Positions 27,111-35,437 of a stretch of DNA of 44,514 nt are shown in pieces. The stretch spans positions 1 to 44,514 of the forward strand of contig JALAGS010000062.1 in NCBI GenBank assembly GCA_022712315.1, given 5' to 3'. A program made the position numbers and the translations under genes. The notes under the pieces were generated by a model that did no database searches, was not told where the DNA came from, and saw only the letters and a program-made list of their open reading frames with translations. Within the stretch, counting starts at the first letter, position 1, and every line of letters begins with the position of its first letter. This DNA is from Sphingobacterium sp. (GTDB taxonomy: Bacteria; Bacteroidota; Bacteroidia; Sphingobacteriales; Sphingobacteriaceae).

Positions 27111-29790
27111 TTCCTTTCCCTAGATATTTGTTGAAATCCCATTTTACACCGACCAAAAAATATTGTGTCAATACCTGTTGAACGGACTCTGAATAGTTGG
27201 TGTCACTCGCGTTACGACGTGTGTTGTTAAATGTATTAAACAGGTCAAAGGCCTTTAAGCTGAGTGTCATACTTTCATCTTTCAGTACTTTTTTCTCTAA
27301 TTCAATATTGCTATAAAATTGATTGATTGATTTTTTATAAAGTTTCGTAGGTCCTGTATAGCTATAGTAAATGTTTGCCATGACATTAAACTTCTTCGGT
27401 AGAAAGTATTTGATGTACGCCGAAGTCCCACCTTGAAAACTTGTTGCGTTGTATTGGGTGTTGATCGAGTTTTGCTGTACATTAAAACCAGCATTCGCCG
27501 AAAGATCAAAGTCGAATCCTTCTGAGTCCTGCTCATTTAAGCTAGAACCTAAACTAAAGTTGGTATTCTTTGCATTATTCAGTAGAAACTCGCCGCCGGA
27601 CTGTCCGCCTTCAAATTTGGTGTAGCTATAGCTGTTGTTAAATCTAACATTTGCGCTTTTGTTAAAATTGATACGTCGATTGGCCAAAGGCTGCATATGG
27701 TTGATATTCAGACCGCCATTCCAGTTGGATTTGCCGGATAGATTTTCATAAGTACTGATCTGGGCAGAGTTGTCCAGTATGGTTGTTTTGTTGACAATCG
27801 GATTATTTACGAAAGATAAGTTTCCGTTGATATTGATATTGGTTCCTTTCAATAAACTGAAAGCATTATAGTTGGCCGAAATATTATTGTTCACCGCACG
27901 TTTTAGGTCAGGATTACCAACTTGTTGAAACAAAGGGTTGGTCTGAGGTTGCAGCGGTTGTAACTGATCAAAGGATGGAATGATATTCGAACTTTGATAA
28001 GTTAAACGTATATTTTTGCTATTTGAAAGGCGATAATTCGCATCAACATTTAAATTGTTGTCCCAAAAATTCCGGGCGAGATCGATTGACCTATAACTAT
28101 CATTTAACTTCTGATTCTTATAGAACGTACGGTTGGAAAAATTGATCTCCAACTTTTCCCTACGATAGGAAAAATTCACATTAACGCCCTGATTGGTGTT
28201 ATTGTCGATCTGGTTTTGAGAATAAAGGGAATCAAACTTTTGGGTAATATTGTCTATCGAATTTTGGGTATTTGTATTCTTCGAATGATTGAAGCTATAA
28301 CCTAAAGCTAGATTGATATAGTCACTGATTCGGTTATTGAAGTTAATTGACGAGTTGAAGTCATTTCCGCTAGTCCGTCCGTGCCGATCCTGATCAATAA
28401 TTGTGCTGTCTCCTGTTTTGTAGAAATAGGTTCGCGAATAGACTTTGCTGTCTGAATTTGACTCTTTGTGGTTATTCCCGACCATTAGGTTGACGGAACG
28501 ACCCGCTTTTAACCGTTTTCTATAATTTAACCGAAAATTATTGTTAGAGCTTGAAGAGTTCGATTGATTGTTCTCTCTAAAGTCGCTGATCGGATTACCT
28601 GATCCGTCGCCCGTTTTGCTGTCTGTATAGGTTAGATTAGCGTTGGTGGCCCAATTGGCATTGGATTGCAGGTCCATAGTTTGCGTGGAATCCAGTCGCA
28701 TGTTAAGGTTTGACCTTAAACCATTGCTTCGACTATGCCTTTCATTATCGTTTTTGCTGTTTTTTTCCTGAATGGACTCGTCTGGCAGTACATTCTTATT
28801 GTAAGTCTCCGAGTGATTCCTGTTGCTGTTGTTGTCGTAACCATAGTTGGCATTGACTTTTAGGGCTTTTTTGAAGAACTGATTTTCATAATTGGCACCA
28901 AGGTTTGTGTTCAACGGTTCACCAGTAATTTGGTTGTTCATGCGTAGAGAGCCTTCACGGCCACTTGAACTGCCCATGTTGTTGTGACTCGCGGTGATGC
29001 CAATCCGCTCAGTCTTATTAAATTTCGCCGCAAAGAGATTTCCCGCATACAATTCTTTTGATCCAGCCAATGCTTCCATGTTTCCAAAGACACCCTTTCT
29101 TGCTTTCTCTTTGAGTACAACATTAACTGTCTGAATTCTTACGCCATCATCGATGCCTGACAGCTCCGCTTCCTCCGATTTTTTCTCATAGAGCTGCACC
29201 TTGTCAACGGCATCTGCCCGTACATTTCGAATGGCTATTTTAGGATCATAACCAAAAAATTCTTCCCCATCGATAAACACTTTCTGTACAGATTTTCCTT
29301 GAGCAGTGATACTTCCATCTCCCGTAACCGTAAAACCGGGTAGACGGCGTAGTAAATCTTCTAACTTCGCATTCTTTTCTGTTGCAAAACTCGCCGCATC
29401 ATATTCGATGGTGTCGCCTTTCAGTGTAATTGGAAGACGTCGGGTGACAATCACCTCCTGCAAAACATTTCTTTGGGAATTTATTTTGATATCATGCAGA
29501 TCGAGATCTTTGTTTGCAATTTGGATCGTATCACTATATAGTTCAAACTTAGGGTACGTTGCCAAAATAATGTAGCTCCCGGGTTTGATATTTTTGACCT
29601 GGAATTTTCCCTCTTCATTGGCTCGGTTAAAATAACGGAGGACTGAATCGCGGTTCAGTAAAATAATGGAAGCATTGGTCAGGGGCTTGTCATCCGCCTT
29701 GTCTAGAATCCTCCCCTTGATGTTTATTTGGGAGTAAGCACTGTTGACGACGATAAATAGTAAAAGTATTAATTGAACTAATCTTTTCAT
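27103..29790 (-). CDS. TonB-receptor-like outer membrane beta-barrel protein
   Basis: 895 aa outer-membrane protein. Seen in order: signal peptide (1-20, 'MKRLVQLILLLFIVVNSAYS'), a carboxypeptidase-regulatory-like beta-sandwich (about 23-100, 'GRILDKADDKPLTNASIIL'), a TonB plug-like domain (about 110-215, 'LEDLLRRLPGFTVTGDGSI', 'KVFIDGEEFFG'), then a long Asn/Ser-rich barrel ending 'GVKWDFNKYLGKGND'. This is the layout of the outer membrane beta-barrel family PF14905 within the SusC/TonB-receptor superfamily. No SusD partner is present, so a polysaccharide role is not supported. It heads a two-gene operon with the GLPGLI gene. The ligand is unknown. Confidence 0.9.
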   Translation of the reverse strand: MKRLVQLILLLFIVVNSAYSQINIKGRILDKADDKPLTNASIILLNRDSVLRYFNRANEEGKFQVKNIKPGSYIILATYPKFELYSDTIQIANKDLDLHDIKINSQRNVLQEVIVTRRLPITLKGDTIEYDAASFATEKNAKLEDLLRRLPGFTVTGDGSITAQGKSVQKVFIDGEEFFGYDPKIAIRNVRADAVDKVQLYEKKSEEAELSGIDDGVRIQTVNVVLKEKARKGVFGNMEALAGSKELYAGNLFAAKFNKTERIGITASHNNMGSSSGREGSLRMNNQITGEPLNTNLGANYENQFFKKALKVNANYGYDNNSNRNHSETYNKNVLPDESIQEKNSKNDNERHSRSNGLRSNLNMRLDSTQTMDLQSNANWATNANLTYTDSKTGDGSGNPISDFRENNQSNSSSSNNNFRLNYRKRLKAGRSVNLMVGNNHKESNSDSKVYSRTYFYKTGDSTIIDQDRHGRTSGNDFNSSINFNNRISDYINLALGYSFNHSKNTNTQNSIDNITQKFDSLYSQNQIDNNTNQGVNVNFSYRREKLEINFSNRTFYKNQKLNDSYRSIDLARNFWDNNLNVDANYRLSNSKNIRLTYQSSNIIPSFDQLQPLQPQTNPLFQQVGNPDLKRAVNNNISANYNAFSLLKGTNININGNLSFVNNPIVNKTTILDNSAQISTYENLSGKSNWNGGLNINHMQPLANRRINFNKSANVRFNNSYSYTKFEGGQSGGEFLLNNAKNTNFSLGSSLNEQDSEGFDFDLSANAGFNVQQNSINTQYNATSFQGGTSAYIKYFLPKKFNVMANIYYSYTGPTKLYKKSINQFYSNIELEKKVLKDESMTLSLKAFDLFNTFNNTRRNASDTNYSESVQQVLTQYFLVGVKWDFNKYLGKGND

Positions 29791-29807
29791 GTACGGGTTG
29801 TATCTTT

Positions 29808-29815
29808 CAAAGATA
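29808..29815 (-). promoter_or_regulatory. -7 promoter box of the barrel/GLPGLI operon
   Basis: On the minus strand TATCTTTG matches TAnnTTTG exactly, 17 bases before the ATG, giving a leader of about 10-12 bases. The -33 region has only TTTA at a longer spacing. Confidence 0.6.
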
Positions 29816-29969
29816 ATTTACTTAATCGTTAATAAATGTAAAACATCTCTTCTGAATGTAAAATCTTTGGTATATAAGGCAGAGGAAATCACATTTTTCT
29901 TGCTGTACATGTACTTTTTGAGCATCATTTTTTTTATTGCATTCAATACAGATTGTTGGCGGAAGGTTT

Positions 29970-30001
29970 TTTGAGAAAGTTAGAAGTAAAATTTACCTTT
30001 G
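29970..30001 (+). promoter_or_regulatory. Consensus promoter of the thioredoxin-fold gene
   Basis: TTTG (29970-29973) and TACCTTTG (29994-30001) are exact matches to the Bacteroidota -33 and -7 elements with a 20-base spacer. Start near 30006-30010 rules out the in-frame TTG at 29999 as the initiation codon. Confidence 0.85.
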
Positions 30002-30016
30002 CACAAAATTGGTATT

Positions 30017-30571
30017 ATGACGTTTGAAAATTACTTACAACAATTCGAAGATATCTTAAATCATCCTGAGAATCACCCTGCCTATCAAGATGATGAATAT
30101 TATCAGTACACAAAAATGAACTGGACAAGAATGGGCCGTTGGTTAAAACGTTTTGAACTAACGTCGACTTTTGAACAATTTGTGGAGTCAATTACGGAAA
30201 AGCAACAATGGATCATCATTACTGAACCTTGGTGCGGGGATGCAGCGCATTCGGTGCCTATGTTGGCGAAGATGGCCTCAAAAAATCCCAATATCACGGT
30301 GGATATCCAACTGCGTGACAGCGCTCCATTTCTGATCGATTCTTATTTAACCAACGGCGGTAAATCTATTCCAATTCTAGTGATACGTAATGAACAGGGG
30401 CAGGATTTGGCTGTCTGGGGTCCAAGACCTCAAGCCTGCCAGGAGCTGTTTTTGAATATGAAAGCGCAAGGGGCAGATTTCTCCGAAATCAAAGAGGAGA
30501 TTCAAAAGTGGTACAATGCCGATAAAGGAACCGAAATCCAAAAGGAAATCCAGGCCTTGCTAGAAAAATAA
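30017..30571 (+). CDS. Thioredoxin-fold family protein
   Basis: 184 aa, cytoplasmic, no signal peptide. Seen: 'ITEPWCGDAAHSVPML' with a single cysteine (Cys73) in a WCGD motif instead of CxxC, and a likely cis-proline, Pro119, in 'GGKSIPILVI'. The N-terminal 60 residues are helical. The pattern fits the Thioredoxin_9 family common in Bacteroidota; with one cysteine, disulfide reductase activity of the usual kind is unlikely, and a thiol peroxidase-, glutathione- or chaperone-like role is open. ATG 30017 is fixed by the promoter: the longer frame from 29999 would begin inside the -7 box. Confidence 0.85.
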   Translation: MTFENYLQQFEDILNHPENHPAYQDDEYYQYTKMNWTRMGRWLKRFELTSTFEQFVESITEKQQWIIITEPWCGDAAHSVPMLAKMASKNPNITVDIQLRDSAPFLIDSYLTNGGKSIPILVIRNEQGQDLAVWGPRPQACQELFLNMKAQGADFSEIKEEIQKWYNADKGTEIQKEIQALLEK

Positions 30572-30627
30572 GAAAAAATACATCTTTATAATAGACTGAC
30601 AATTTTTAAGTTTAACCGGATAATCAT

Positions 30628-30655
30628 CTCAGGAGTAGACCTGGTCTTTCCTGAG
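30628..30655 (+). terminator. Hairpin after the thioredoxin-fold gene
   Basis: CTCAGGA (30628-30634) pairs with TCCTGAG (30649-30655); an inner AGACC/GGTCT adds pairs. There is no T run, so termination is uncertain. Confidence 0.4.
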
Positions 30656-30771
30656 CATGGTTTGAAAAAGTGGAAGAATTCGCTGTAACAATCCGCTTTT
30701 AACTCGGTATATGTAAGCCTATTTCAGTATAATATATTCTGCCTTTTAACGCTGCTTGTTCGGTGCTTCTT

Positions 30772-30827
30772 CGGTACTCATTCGGAGCTTCTTCGGTTAC
30801 AAGCGAAGAAGCTCCGAATGAGTACCG
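30772..30827. repeat. Perfect 24-bp inverted repeat
   Basis: The arm 30772-30795 (begins CGGTACTCATTC) is the exact reverse complement of 30804-30827, with an 8-base spacer GTTACAAG. The left side also contains a near-direct repeat, CGGTGCTTCTTCGG (30761-30774) and CGGAGCTTCTTCGG (30783-30796), 22 bases apart. No T run follows on either strand. Confidence 0.9.
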
Positions 30828-31081
30828 CTTCATATCCGTCGATAATTCCTATAAATACCGAAGTTGTCCTATGCTTTTCATTGTCTAATTCCAGTTTATT
30901 CCGCATTTGTTTTTCTCTGTATCCATATCGCTTTATTGCCAATAGGTTTAATATCGTCTTTGCTAAAGATTAAAAGATTTTAAGTAAAACGATCCGCTGT
31001 TTTTGTTAGCTTTATATGGATTATTGTCCATTTTATGAAGGGCATTCAGATTAACTTAAAGGATAACTAAAACAAAAAAAT

Positions 31082-31444
31082 ATGAACATTGAAGATCTGA
31101 GAGAATATTGTTTGTCTATTGGGCCAGTTATGGAGGAGACGCCATTTGGTCCGGATACACTGGTATTTAAGGTTGGTGGCAAGATTTTTTTATTGGTGGG
31201 ACTGGATCAGATTGATGAGCTTCGGTTTAATGTGAAGTGTAATCCGGAGTGGGCAATTGAACTGCGTGAAAGGCATGAACACACAGTGCTTCCGGGGTAT
31301 CATATGAATAAAAAGCATTGGAATACCATTATTGCTAATCGGGAACTTGATGATAGAAAGCTTGAAGAGTTAATTTTGCATAGCTATCAACTTATTGTCG
31401 AAAGCCTGCCTGTGAAGATTAGACAAGAAATAAGTGGGCGCTAA
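31082..31444 (+). CDS. MmcQ/YjbR family protein
   Basis: Small single-domain protein of the MmcQ/YjbR (DNA-binding, CyaY-like fold) family; 120 aa, cytoplasmic. Seen: 'EETPFGPDTLVFKVGGKIFLLV' split around residues 18-40, 'NVKCNPEWAIELRE', and 'LPGYHMNKKHWNTII' (70-83), the usual three blocks; the C terminus is a helix with 'LEELILHSYQLIV'. The family has a fold that can bind DNA, but its physiological role is not established. The A-rich start context fits ATG 31082. About 145 bases separate it from the PCMD gene, which appears to have its own -7 box. Confidence 0.92.
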   Translation: MNIEDLREYCLSIGPVMEETPFGPDTLVFKVGGKIFLLVGLDQIDELRFNVKCNPEWAIELRERHEHTVLPGYHMNKKHWNTIIANRELDDRKLEELILHSYQLIVESLPVKIRQEISGR

Positions 31445-31521
31445 GTGTGGTTTACGTGTAAAGAATTAGTTGCTTGGTGCATAAAAGGTATTAAAAGGGC
31501 TGTTTTTGGAGTGAGGAATGG

Positions 31522-31529
31522 TAGCTTTG
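31522..31529 (+). promoter_or_regulatory. -7 box upstream of the PCMD lipoprotein gene
   Basis: TAGCTTTG matches TAnnTTTG, 60 bases before the ATG. The only TTTG upstream (31505-31508) is 13 bases away, too close to be a normal -33 element, so support is moderate. Confidence 0.4.
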
Positions 31530-31588
31530 CTAACTCGATGTATCGCTCAATAACATCGATCATTAAATTTACACTAAATATTATTTTT

Positions 31589-32785
31589 ATGAAACGAACA
31601 CGAAATTACTCGTGGGTAATCTGTTTTATGCTTCTTTTCAGTTTGGGAAGTTGTATAAAGGAAGAAGCGCTAAATATGGAAGCGGATATTGTCGGTGTTC
31701 ATGCCGATGAAGATGTCTTCTTGCTGAACCCGGTCATCTCAAATACGCAAGTTACACTTTATCTTCAGCCCAATATTCATGATCTTACCAAGTTGAATAT
31801 GACTTTTGACCTGACTCCTGGTGCCTCGATTGAGCTTTTGAAGGATTCTTTGAAAATGCCGGTCGGAACTCAGGATATGAATAAAGTAATTGTTGATGAA
31901 TTGCTAAAAAACGGCGTATATTATAAAGTTACGTCCGAAGATCATCAGTTTACAAAGAACTACCTGATTAAAATTGTGAAAACAGATGGTGGATTTGTTC
32001 CAACAGAATATGGCTTTGAAGATACGGCGATCGATAAAGATGATAAATACACCATATTTTACAATAAAATTGATGGCCAGGATTTCTATAATTGGGCTTC
32101 CGGAAATCCAAGTTTCTCCTTGACATTGAGCTTGGGAGGAGGTACAAAGGAGCCCGAGTCATATCCTACTAAAACGAGTTCGGATGCACATTCAGGATCG
32201 AAAGCGGCTTTATTGGAAACGAAGTTGACCGGTGCTTTTGGGGCGATGTTCAAGAAACCTATTGCTGCGGGAAATCTTTTTATAGGAGCGTTTGATACGG
32301 GACCTGTATTGACAGATCCACTTTCGGCAACGCAGTTTGGCCTTCCTTTCAATCAGATACCGCTGGCCTTGGAAGGTTACTATAAGTATAGTCCTGGCGC
32401 AACGGTGACGGATGAAAACATGAAACCTGTTAATACCAAGGATTCCTGTGATATCTATGCGGTTTTCTATAATCGCAAGCAGCTTATGGACTCGCAATCT
32501 GATCCCAACAAGAAAGTTTCCTATTTGACGGGACATAATATTTTAAAAGATCCAAGTATTGTGGCTATTGCCAGGTTGGAAAATGGGGGCGCAACCAAGG
32601 CTGATGATTTTGTCAAGTTTACATTGCCATTTAAGTACACGGCGAAAGTAAACGAAGCTGATGTTGCCAATTTGGATTATAGCATTGCGATTGTAATGTC
32701 TTCGAGTAAATATGGTGATAATTTTATAGGTGCTGTCGGTAGTAAGTTGACGGTGGATGATCTCAAAATTGTAACGAAGAAGTAA
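31589..32785 (+). CDS. PCMD domain lipoprotein, probably surface exposed
   Basis: 398 aa. Lipoprotein signal 'MKRTRNYSWVICFMLLFSLGSC' around Cys22 (lipobox LGSC). The residues after the cysteine are IKEEA, which fit the K-(D/E)2 type lipoprotein export signal described for Capnocytophaga, so surface display is likely. The N-terminal half has Ig-like beta sequence; the C-terminal half has the PCMD (putative carbohydrate metabolism) domain, seen as 'FYNWASGNPSF', 'SDAHSGSKAALLETK' and 'PLALEGYYKYSPG'. The frame is open to 31445, but only ATG 31589 starts the signal peptide. Its stop overlaps the start of the barrel gene by one base, so the two are coupled. Ligand unknown; carbohydrate binding is inferred from family name only. 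Confidence 0.88.
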   Translation: MKRTRNYSWVICFMLLFSLGSCIKEEALNMEADIVGVHADEDVFLLNPVISNTQVTLYLQPNIHDLTKLNMTFDLTPGASIELLKDSLKMPVGTQDMNKVIVDELLKNGVYYKVTSEDHQFTKNYLIKIVKTDGGFVPTEYGFEDTAIDKDDKYTIFYNKIDGQDFYNWASGNPSFSLTLSLGGGTKEPESYPTKTSSDAHSGSKAALLETKLTGAFGAMFKKPIAAGNLFIGAFDTGPVLTDPLSATQFGLPFNQIPLALEGYYKYSPGATVTDENMKPVNTKDSCDIYAVFYNRKQLMDSQSDPNKKVSYLTGHNILKDPSIVAIARLENGGATKADDFVKFTLPFKYTAKVNEADVANLDYSIAIVMSSSKYGDNFIGAVGSKLTVDDLKIVTKK

Positions 32786-33546
32786 TGAAAATGATAAAAT
32801 ATACAATCGCACTGGCTGCGATGGTTTTGATAGGATCTATTGCCAATGCGCAGGAAAACACAGCGGATGAGGGTAAATTGGGTTTTGATGTGATAGTAGG
32901 CGGTAAGATCGGCGGCGCAGCCCCCCTATCATTGCCACGTGAAATTCGAAAGATTAAAAGCTATAATCCGAATGTTCCCTTTTTTGTCGGAGCAAGGGCA
33001 AACTATCATATTGATTCCCAATGGGGAGTATCTTTGGGAATCGTCTTCGAAGGAAAGGGAATGAATACAGAGGCGAGTGTTAAAGGATACAAGACGACAT
33101 TCAATGCGGTGAATGATGCAAAAGAGGAGCTGAGAGGTTATTATACGGGCGATATTACAACCAAAGTGCATAATCTGTATCTGTCTGTGCCGATTCAAGC
33201 TACTTATCAGCTTTCAAATCGTTGGAATGTGCAGGCAGGTCCTTATATTTCTTTTGCGGTAAGAAAGCAATTCTATGGCGAGGCCTATAATGGCTATCTT
33301 AGACATGAAGAACCTACTGGAAATAAAATTGTTGTGGATAATGCCGATTATGATTTCTCGGAGAGTGTTAGGAGTATCGATGTTGGTATGAGTTTGGGGG
33401 CACATTATGCTATCGACAAAAGATTCTTTGCGTTGGCACAGTTGGATTATGGCTTCAATAATATTATGAAAACTGGATTTGAAAGTATTAGTTTCGGATT
33501 GCATAATATCTTTATGAATGTTGGTATAGGTTATAAATTGAAATAG
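32785..33546 (+). CDS. PorT-like outer membrane beta-barrel protein
   Basis: 253 aa with signal peptide 'MKMIKYTIALAAMVLIGSIANA' and cleavage before Gln23. The mature protein has alternating beta strands typical of an eight-stranded barrel: 'FFVGARANYHIDSQWGVSLGI', 'LYLSVPIQATYQLSNRWNVQAG', and a last strand 'FMNVGIGYKLK'. It belongs to the OMP_b-brl_2/PorT-like group of Bacteroidota. Its start codon shares one base with the PCMD lipoprotein stop (TAATG), and lipoprotein-barrel pairs of this kind are common; the two may form one outer-membrane complex. Transcription is ended by a hairpin that lies inside the left end of the neighbouring IS element. Confidence 0.85.
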   Translation: MKMIKYTIALAAMVLIGSIANAQENTADEGKLGFDVIVGGKIGGAAPLSLPREIRKIKSYNPNVPFFVGARANYHIDSQWGVSLGIVFEGKGMNTEASVKGYKTTFNAVNDAKEELRGYYTGDITTKVHNLYLSVPIQATYQLSNRWNVQAGPYISFAVRKQFYGEAYNGYLRHEEPTGNKIVVDNADYDFSESVRSIDVGMSLGAHYAIDKRFFALAQLDYGFNNIMKTGFESISFGLHNIFMNVGIGYKLK

Positions 33547-33568
33547 TTTTCATATCCGTAAAAAAGAA

Positions 33569-33612
33569 AAGGAGGTGTCCAAAAAGGGCGCCTTCTTTAG
33601 TTTTGTTCGTTT
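33569..33612 (+). terminator. Terminator formed by the left IS end
   Basis: Bases 33569-33580 pair with 33586-33597 in a 12-bp stem (three G-T pairs), and a T-rich stretch follows. It lies 22 bases past the stop codon of the barrel gene, inside the IS terminal repeat. Confidence 0.65.
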
Positions 33613-33642
33613 TTAAGACTCTATTGTTTTTAGGAGGTTAGA

Positions 33643-35270
33643 TTATGCTGCCATTGGTTGATAGGGATAATTTACCCAATGCAGGCCATAAGTAAGCGGA
33701 TTATTGTATTTGGGTTGATCATCTGGCCCTGATGAAGTTGTTTTCAGGAGCTTTTTCGACCATTTTCTGAGGTTATGTCCTATACACATGAGGGCAAACT
33801 CAATATCTACCTTTTCAAGTCCCCTCATAGTAAACCTGTTAAATTTGTTGTTGCTTTTCATCTGTCCGAAGACCGCTTCCACTTCTATGGGGCGTTTACT
33901 CCGGTGGTATAATCCTGTTTCTGAGGTAAGACGTTGGCGGGCCTTAGCTTTCAGTTCGTTCAGCCGGTGGTTGACTTCGATCAGCCTGTTTCCCTGCGCT
34001 TTATGGCACTGCCCCCGCAGTGGGCACCCTTCACAACGCTTAGCCTGATAATAGCTCACCCTGGAACTATATCCATTGGTGCTTTTGCGTATTCCTTTAC
34101 CGGCAAAGGCCATCTTCTGTCCCATCGGGCATACATAGAAGTCTTCCTCTTTATTGTAGTACAGGTTCTGCAAAAGGAAGGGGTTGTTCTTCTGTGCAAG
34201 TTTCTGCTCTTTATGGAAGTAATTGTACTTGACATAACCTTCTATCCCCTTTGATTCCAGCATCTCATAGTTCTCTTCACTGCCATAACCCGCATCGGCC
34301 ACCACTGCCTCACTCCGGCTATGGTAGTTTTCTTCAAATCCCTCAAGGTGGTCTTTCAGCGTAGTGGTATCCCCTGCACTCTGATGGATGCTGTAATGGG
34401 TGATGAACTGTTCTTCGGTACTGATCTGGGTGTTGTAGGCTGCTTTCAGCTGCCCGTTCTGCATGTGGTCGTCTTTCAGCCGCATGAAGGTGGCATCCAC
34501 ATCGGTTTTGCTGTAACTGTTCCTTTCTCCCAGTACCGCCAGTTGTTTCTCATATTTTTCCAGCCTTGGAAGATGTTCTTCCCTTAGTTTTTTAAGCTGT
34601 TTGAGGGTAGACTTTCCTGCTTCCCTGAGTTTTTCGTTCAGTGCGGAAAGTCTGTCCCTGAGCGCTGTGCTGTCAATGGGAAGGGGTGTTTCATCCCTGC
34701 CAAGCTCCGACTGGTCTTCTTTGATCTGGGATTCGATATCCGAAAGGACCGATTCTATTTTCTTCTCCAGTTTGGCTTTGTTCTTTTCCACTGATCCCTT
34801 CCATACAAACGTGTAACGACCGGCTGCCGATTCGATCTTCGTTCCGTCTATGTACTGGACCTTTAGGCTTACATAGCCCAATTCGGCAAGCAGACGGACT
34901 AATCGGCAAAAAGCGACTGGATATGGCCTTTGAGCCTCTTGCCACGGAAGTAGTTGATCGTACGGTAGTCCGGTGTGCTATGGCCCGACAACCACATGAA
35001 ATAGATGTTCTCCTGAAGGGCTTTTTCAATCCGGCGACATGAATAGATATTGCTCAGGTAGGCGTAGAACAGCACTTTCACCAGCATCCGCGGATGAAAA
35101 CTGCTCGTCCCGCCGCCTTTGTATTGCCCTATGATGTGCTCAATGTTCAATTTATCAACCACTTCGTTCACCAGGCGTACCGGGTGGTTCTCTGGGATCT
35201 TTGCAAAAATATCTTCCGGAAATAAACTCGGACTATTGGACGGTAATGCTTTGAATAGTATGTTTGCCAT
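33643..35270 (-). pseudogene. IS1182-family transposase, frameshifted
   Basis: DDE transposase split in two frames. The N-terminal part (35270 or 35285 down to a TAG at 34899-34901) has the DUF772-type domain: 'NHPVRLVNEVVD', 'FHPRMLVKVLFYAYLSNIYSCRRIEK', 'PDYRTINYFR'. The C-terminal part continues in the -1 frame as 'VRLLAELGYVSLKVQYIDGTKIES', then carries the other catalytic residues in 'VVADAGYGSEENYE' and 'EVEAVFGQMKSN'. A zinc-knuckle-like 'CEGCPLRGQCHKAQ' lies between. At the joint the sequence reads as if one base is missing ('SLFAD' then 'LVRLLAEL'), so a single-base deletion is the simplest reading; -1 frameshifting at the nearby T5 run could also rejoin the frames. Combined length is about 540 aa, normal for the family. 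Confidence 0.85.
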
Positions 35271-35320
35271 ATTGTTTGGGTGCACCTAAAATTAACTGTT
35301 TTTTTAGGACAAACAATATA

Positions 35321-35358
35321 AATCCCCGACACTTTTGTGTATCGGGGATTCCTTTTTT
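35321..35358. terminator. Hairpin at the right IS end
   Basis: AATCCCCGA (35321-35329) pairs with TCGGGGATT (35342-35350) around an inner CAC/GTG; a T run (35353-35358) follows on the plus strand. It lies just upstream of the transposase start, where it would block transcription into the element. Confidence 0.75.
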
Positions 35359-35437
35359 ACAGTGACTTTTTAGACACCTTCATTTCTTTTTTATATGCTG
35401 TTTTGCTCATTTAAACCAATTTAAATGATGCGGAGTC

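Larger units (their letters stand above)
30572..31081. other. 510-base noncoding region with two hairpins
   Basis: No gene is visible. It holds a hairpin soon after the thioredoxin-fold gene (30628-30655) and a perfect 24-bp inverted repeat (30772-30827), both entered separately. The remaining right half is A/T-rich and should contain the promoter of the MmcQ gene, but I find no clear box. Confidence 0.6.
33560..35392 (-). mobile_element. IS1182-family insertion sequence
   Basis: About 1.83 kb. The 27-base terminal inverted repeats at 33560-33586 and 35366-35392 match at 24 positions; both share the core GGTGTC-(C/T)-AAAAAG. The element contains one DDE transposase gene on the minus strand, broken by a frameshift. 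I could not find a clean target-site duplication. Its left end begins 13 bases after the stop of the barrel gene and supplies that gene's terminator; its right end carries a hairpin that would block transcription entering the element. If the outer A/T-rich part of the repeats is flank rather than IS, the ends move to 33571 and 35381. Confidence 0.85.

Noticed and set aside
30761..30796. Direct repeat of CGG(T/A)GCTTCTTCGG as a possible CRISPR array
   Set aside because: Only two imperfect units 22 bases apart, no cas genes, and the second unit is part of the palindrome arm.
31445..31588. 48-residue N-terminal extension of the PCMD lipoprotein
   Set aside because: It would bury the lipoprotein signal peptide inside the protein and spans a likely -7 box.
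34895..34920. Programmed -1 frameshift signal in the transposase
   Set aside because: The CTTTTTG stretch is not in the correct frame for a standard X-XXY-YYZ slippery site, and a missing base restores a better protein sequence; kept only as an alternative.
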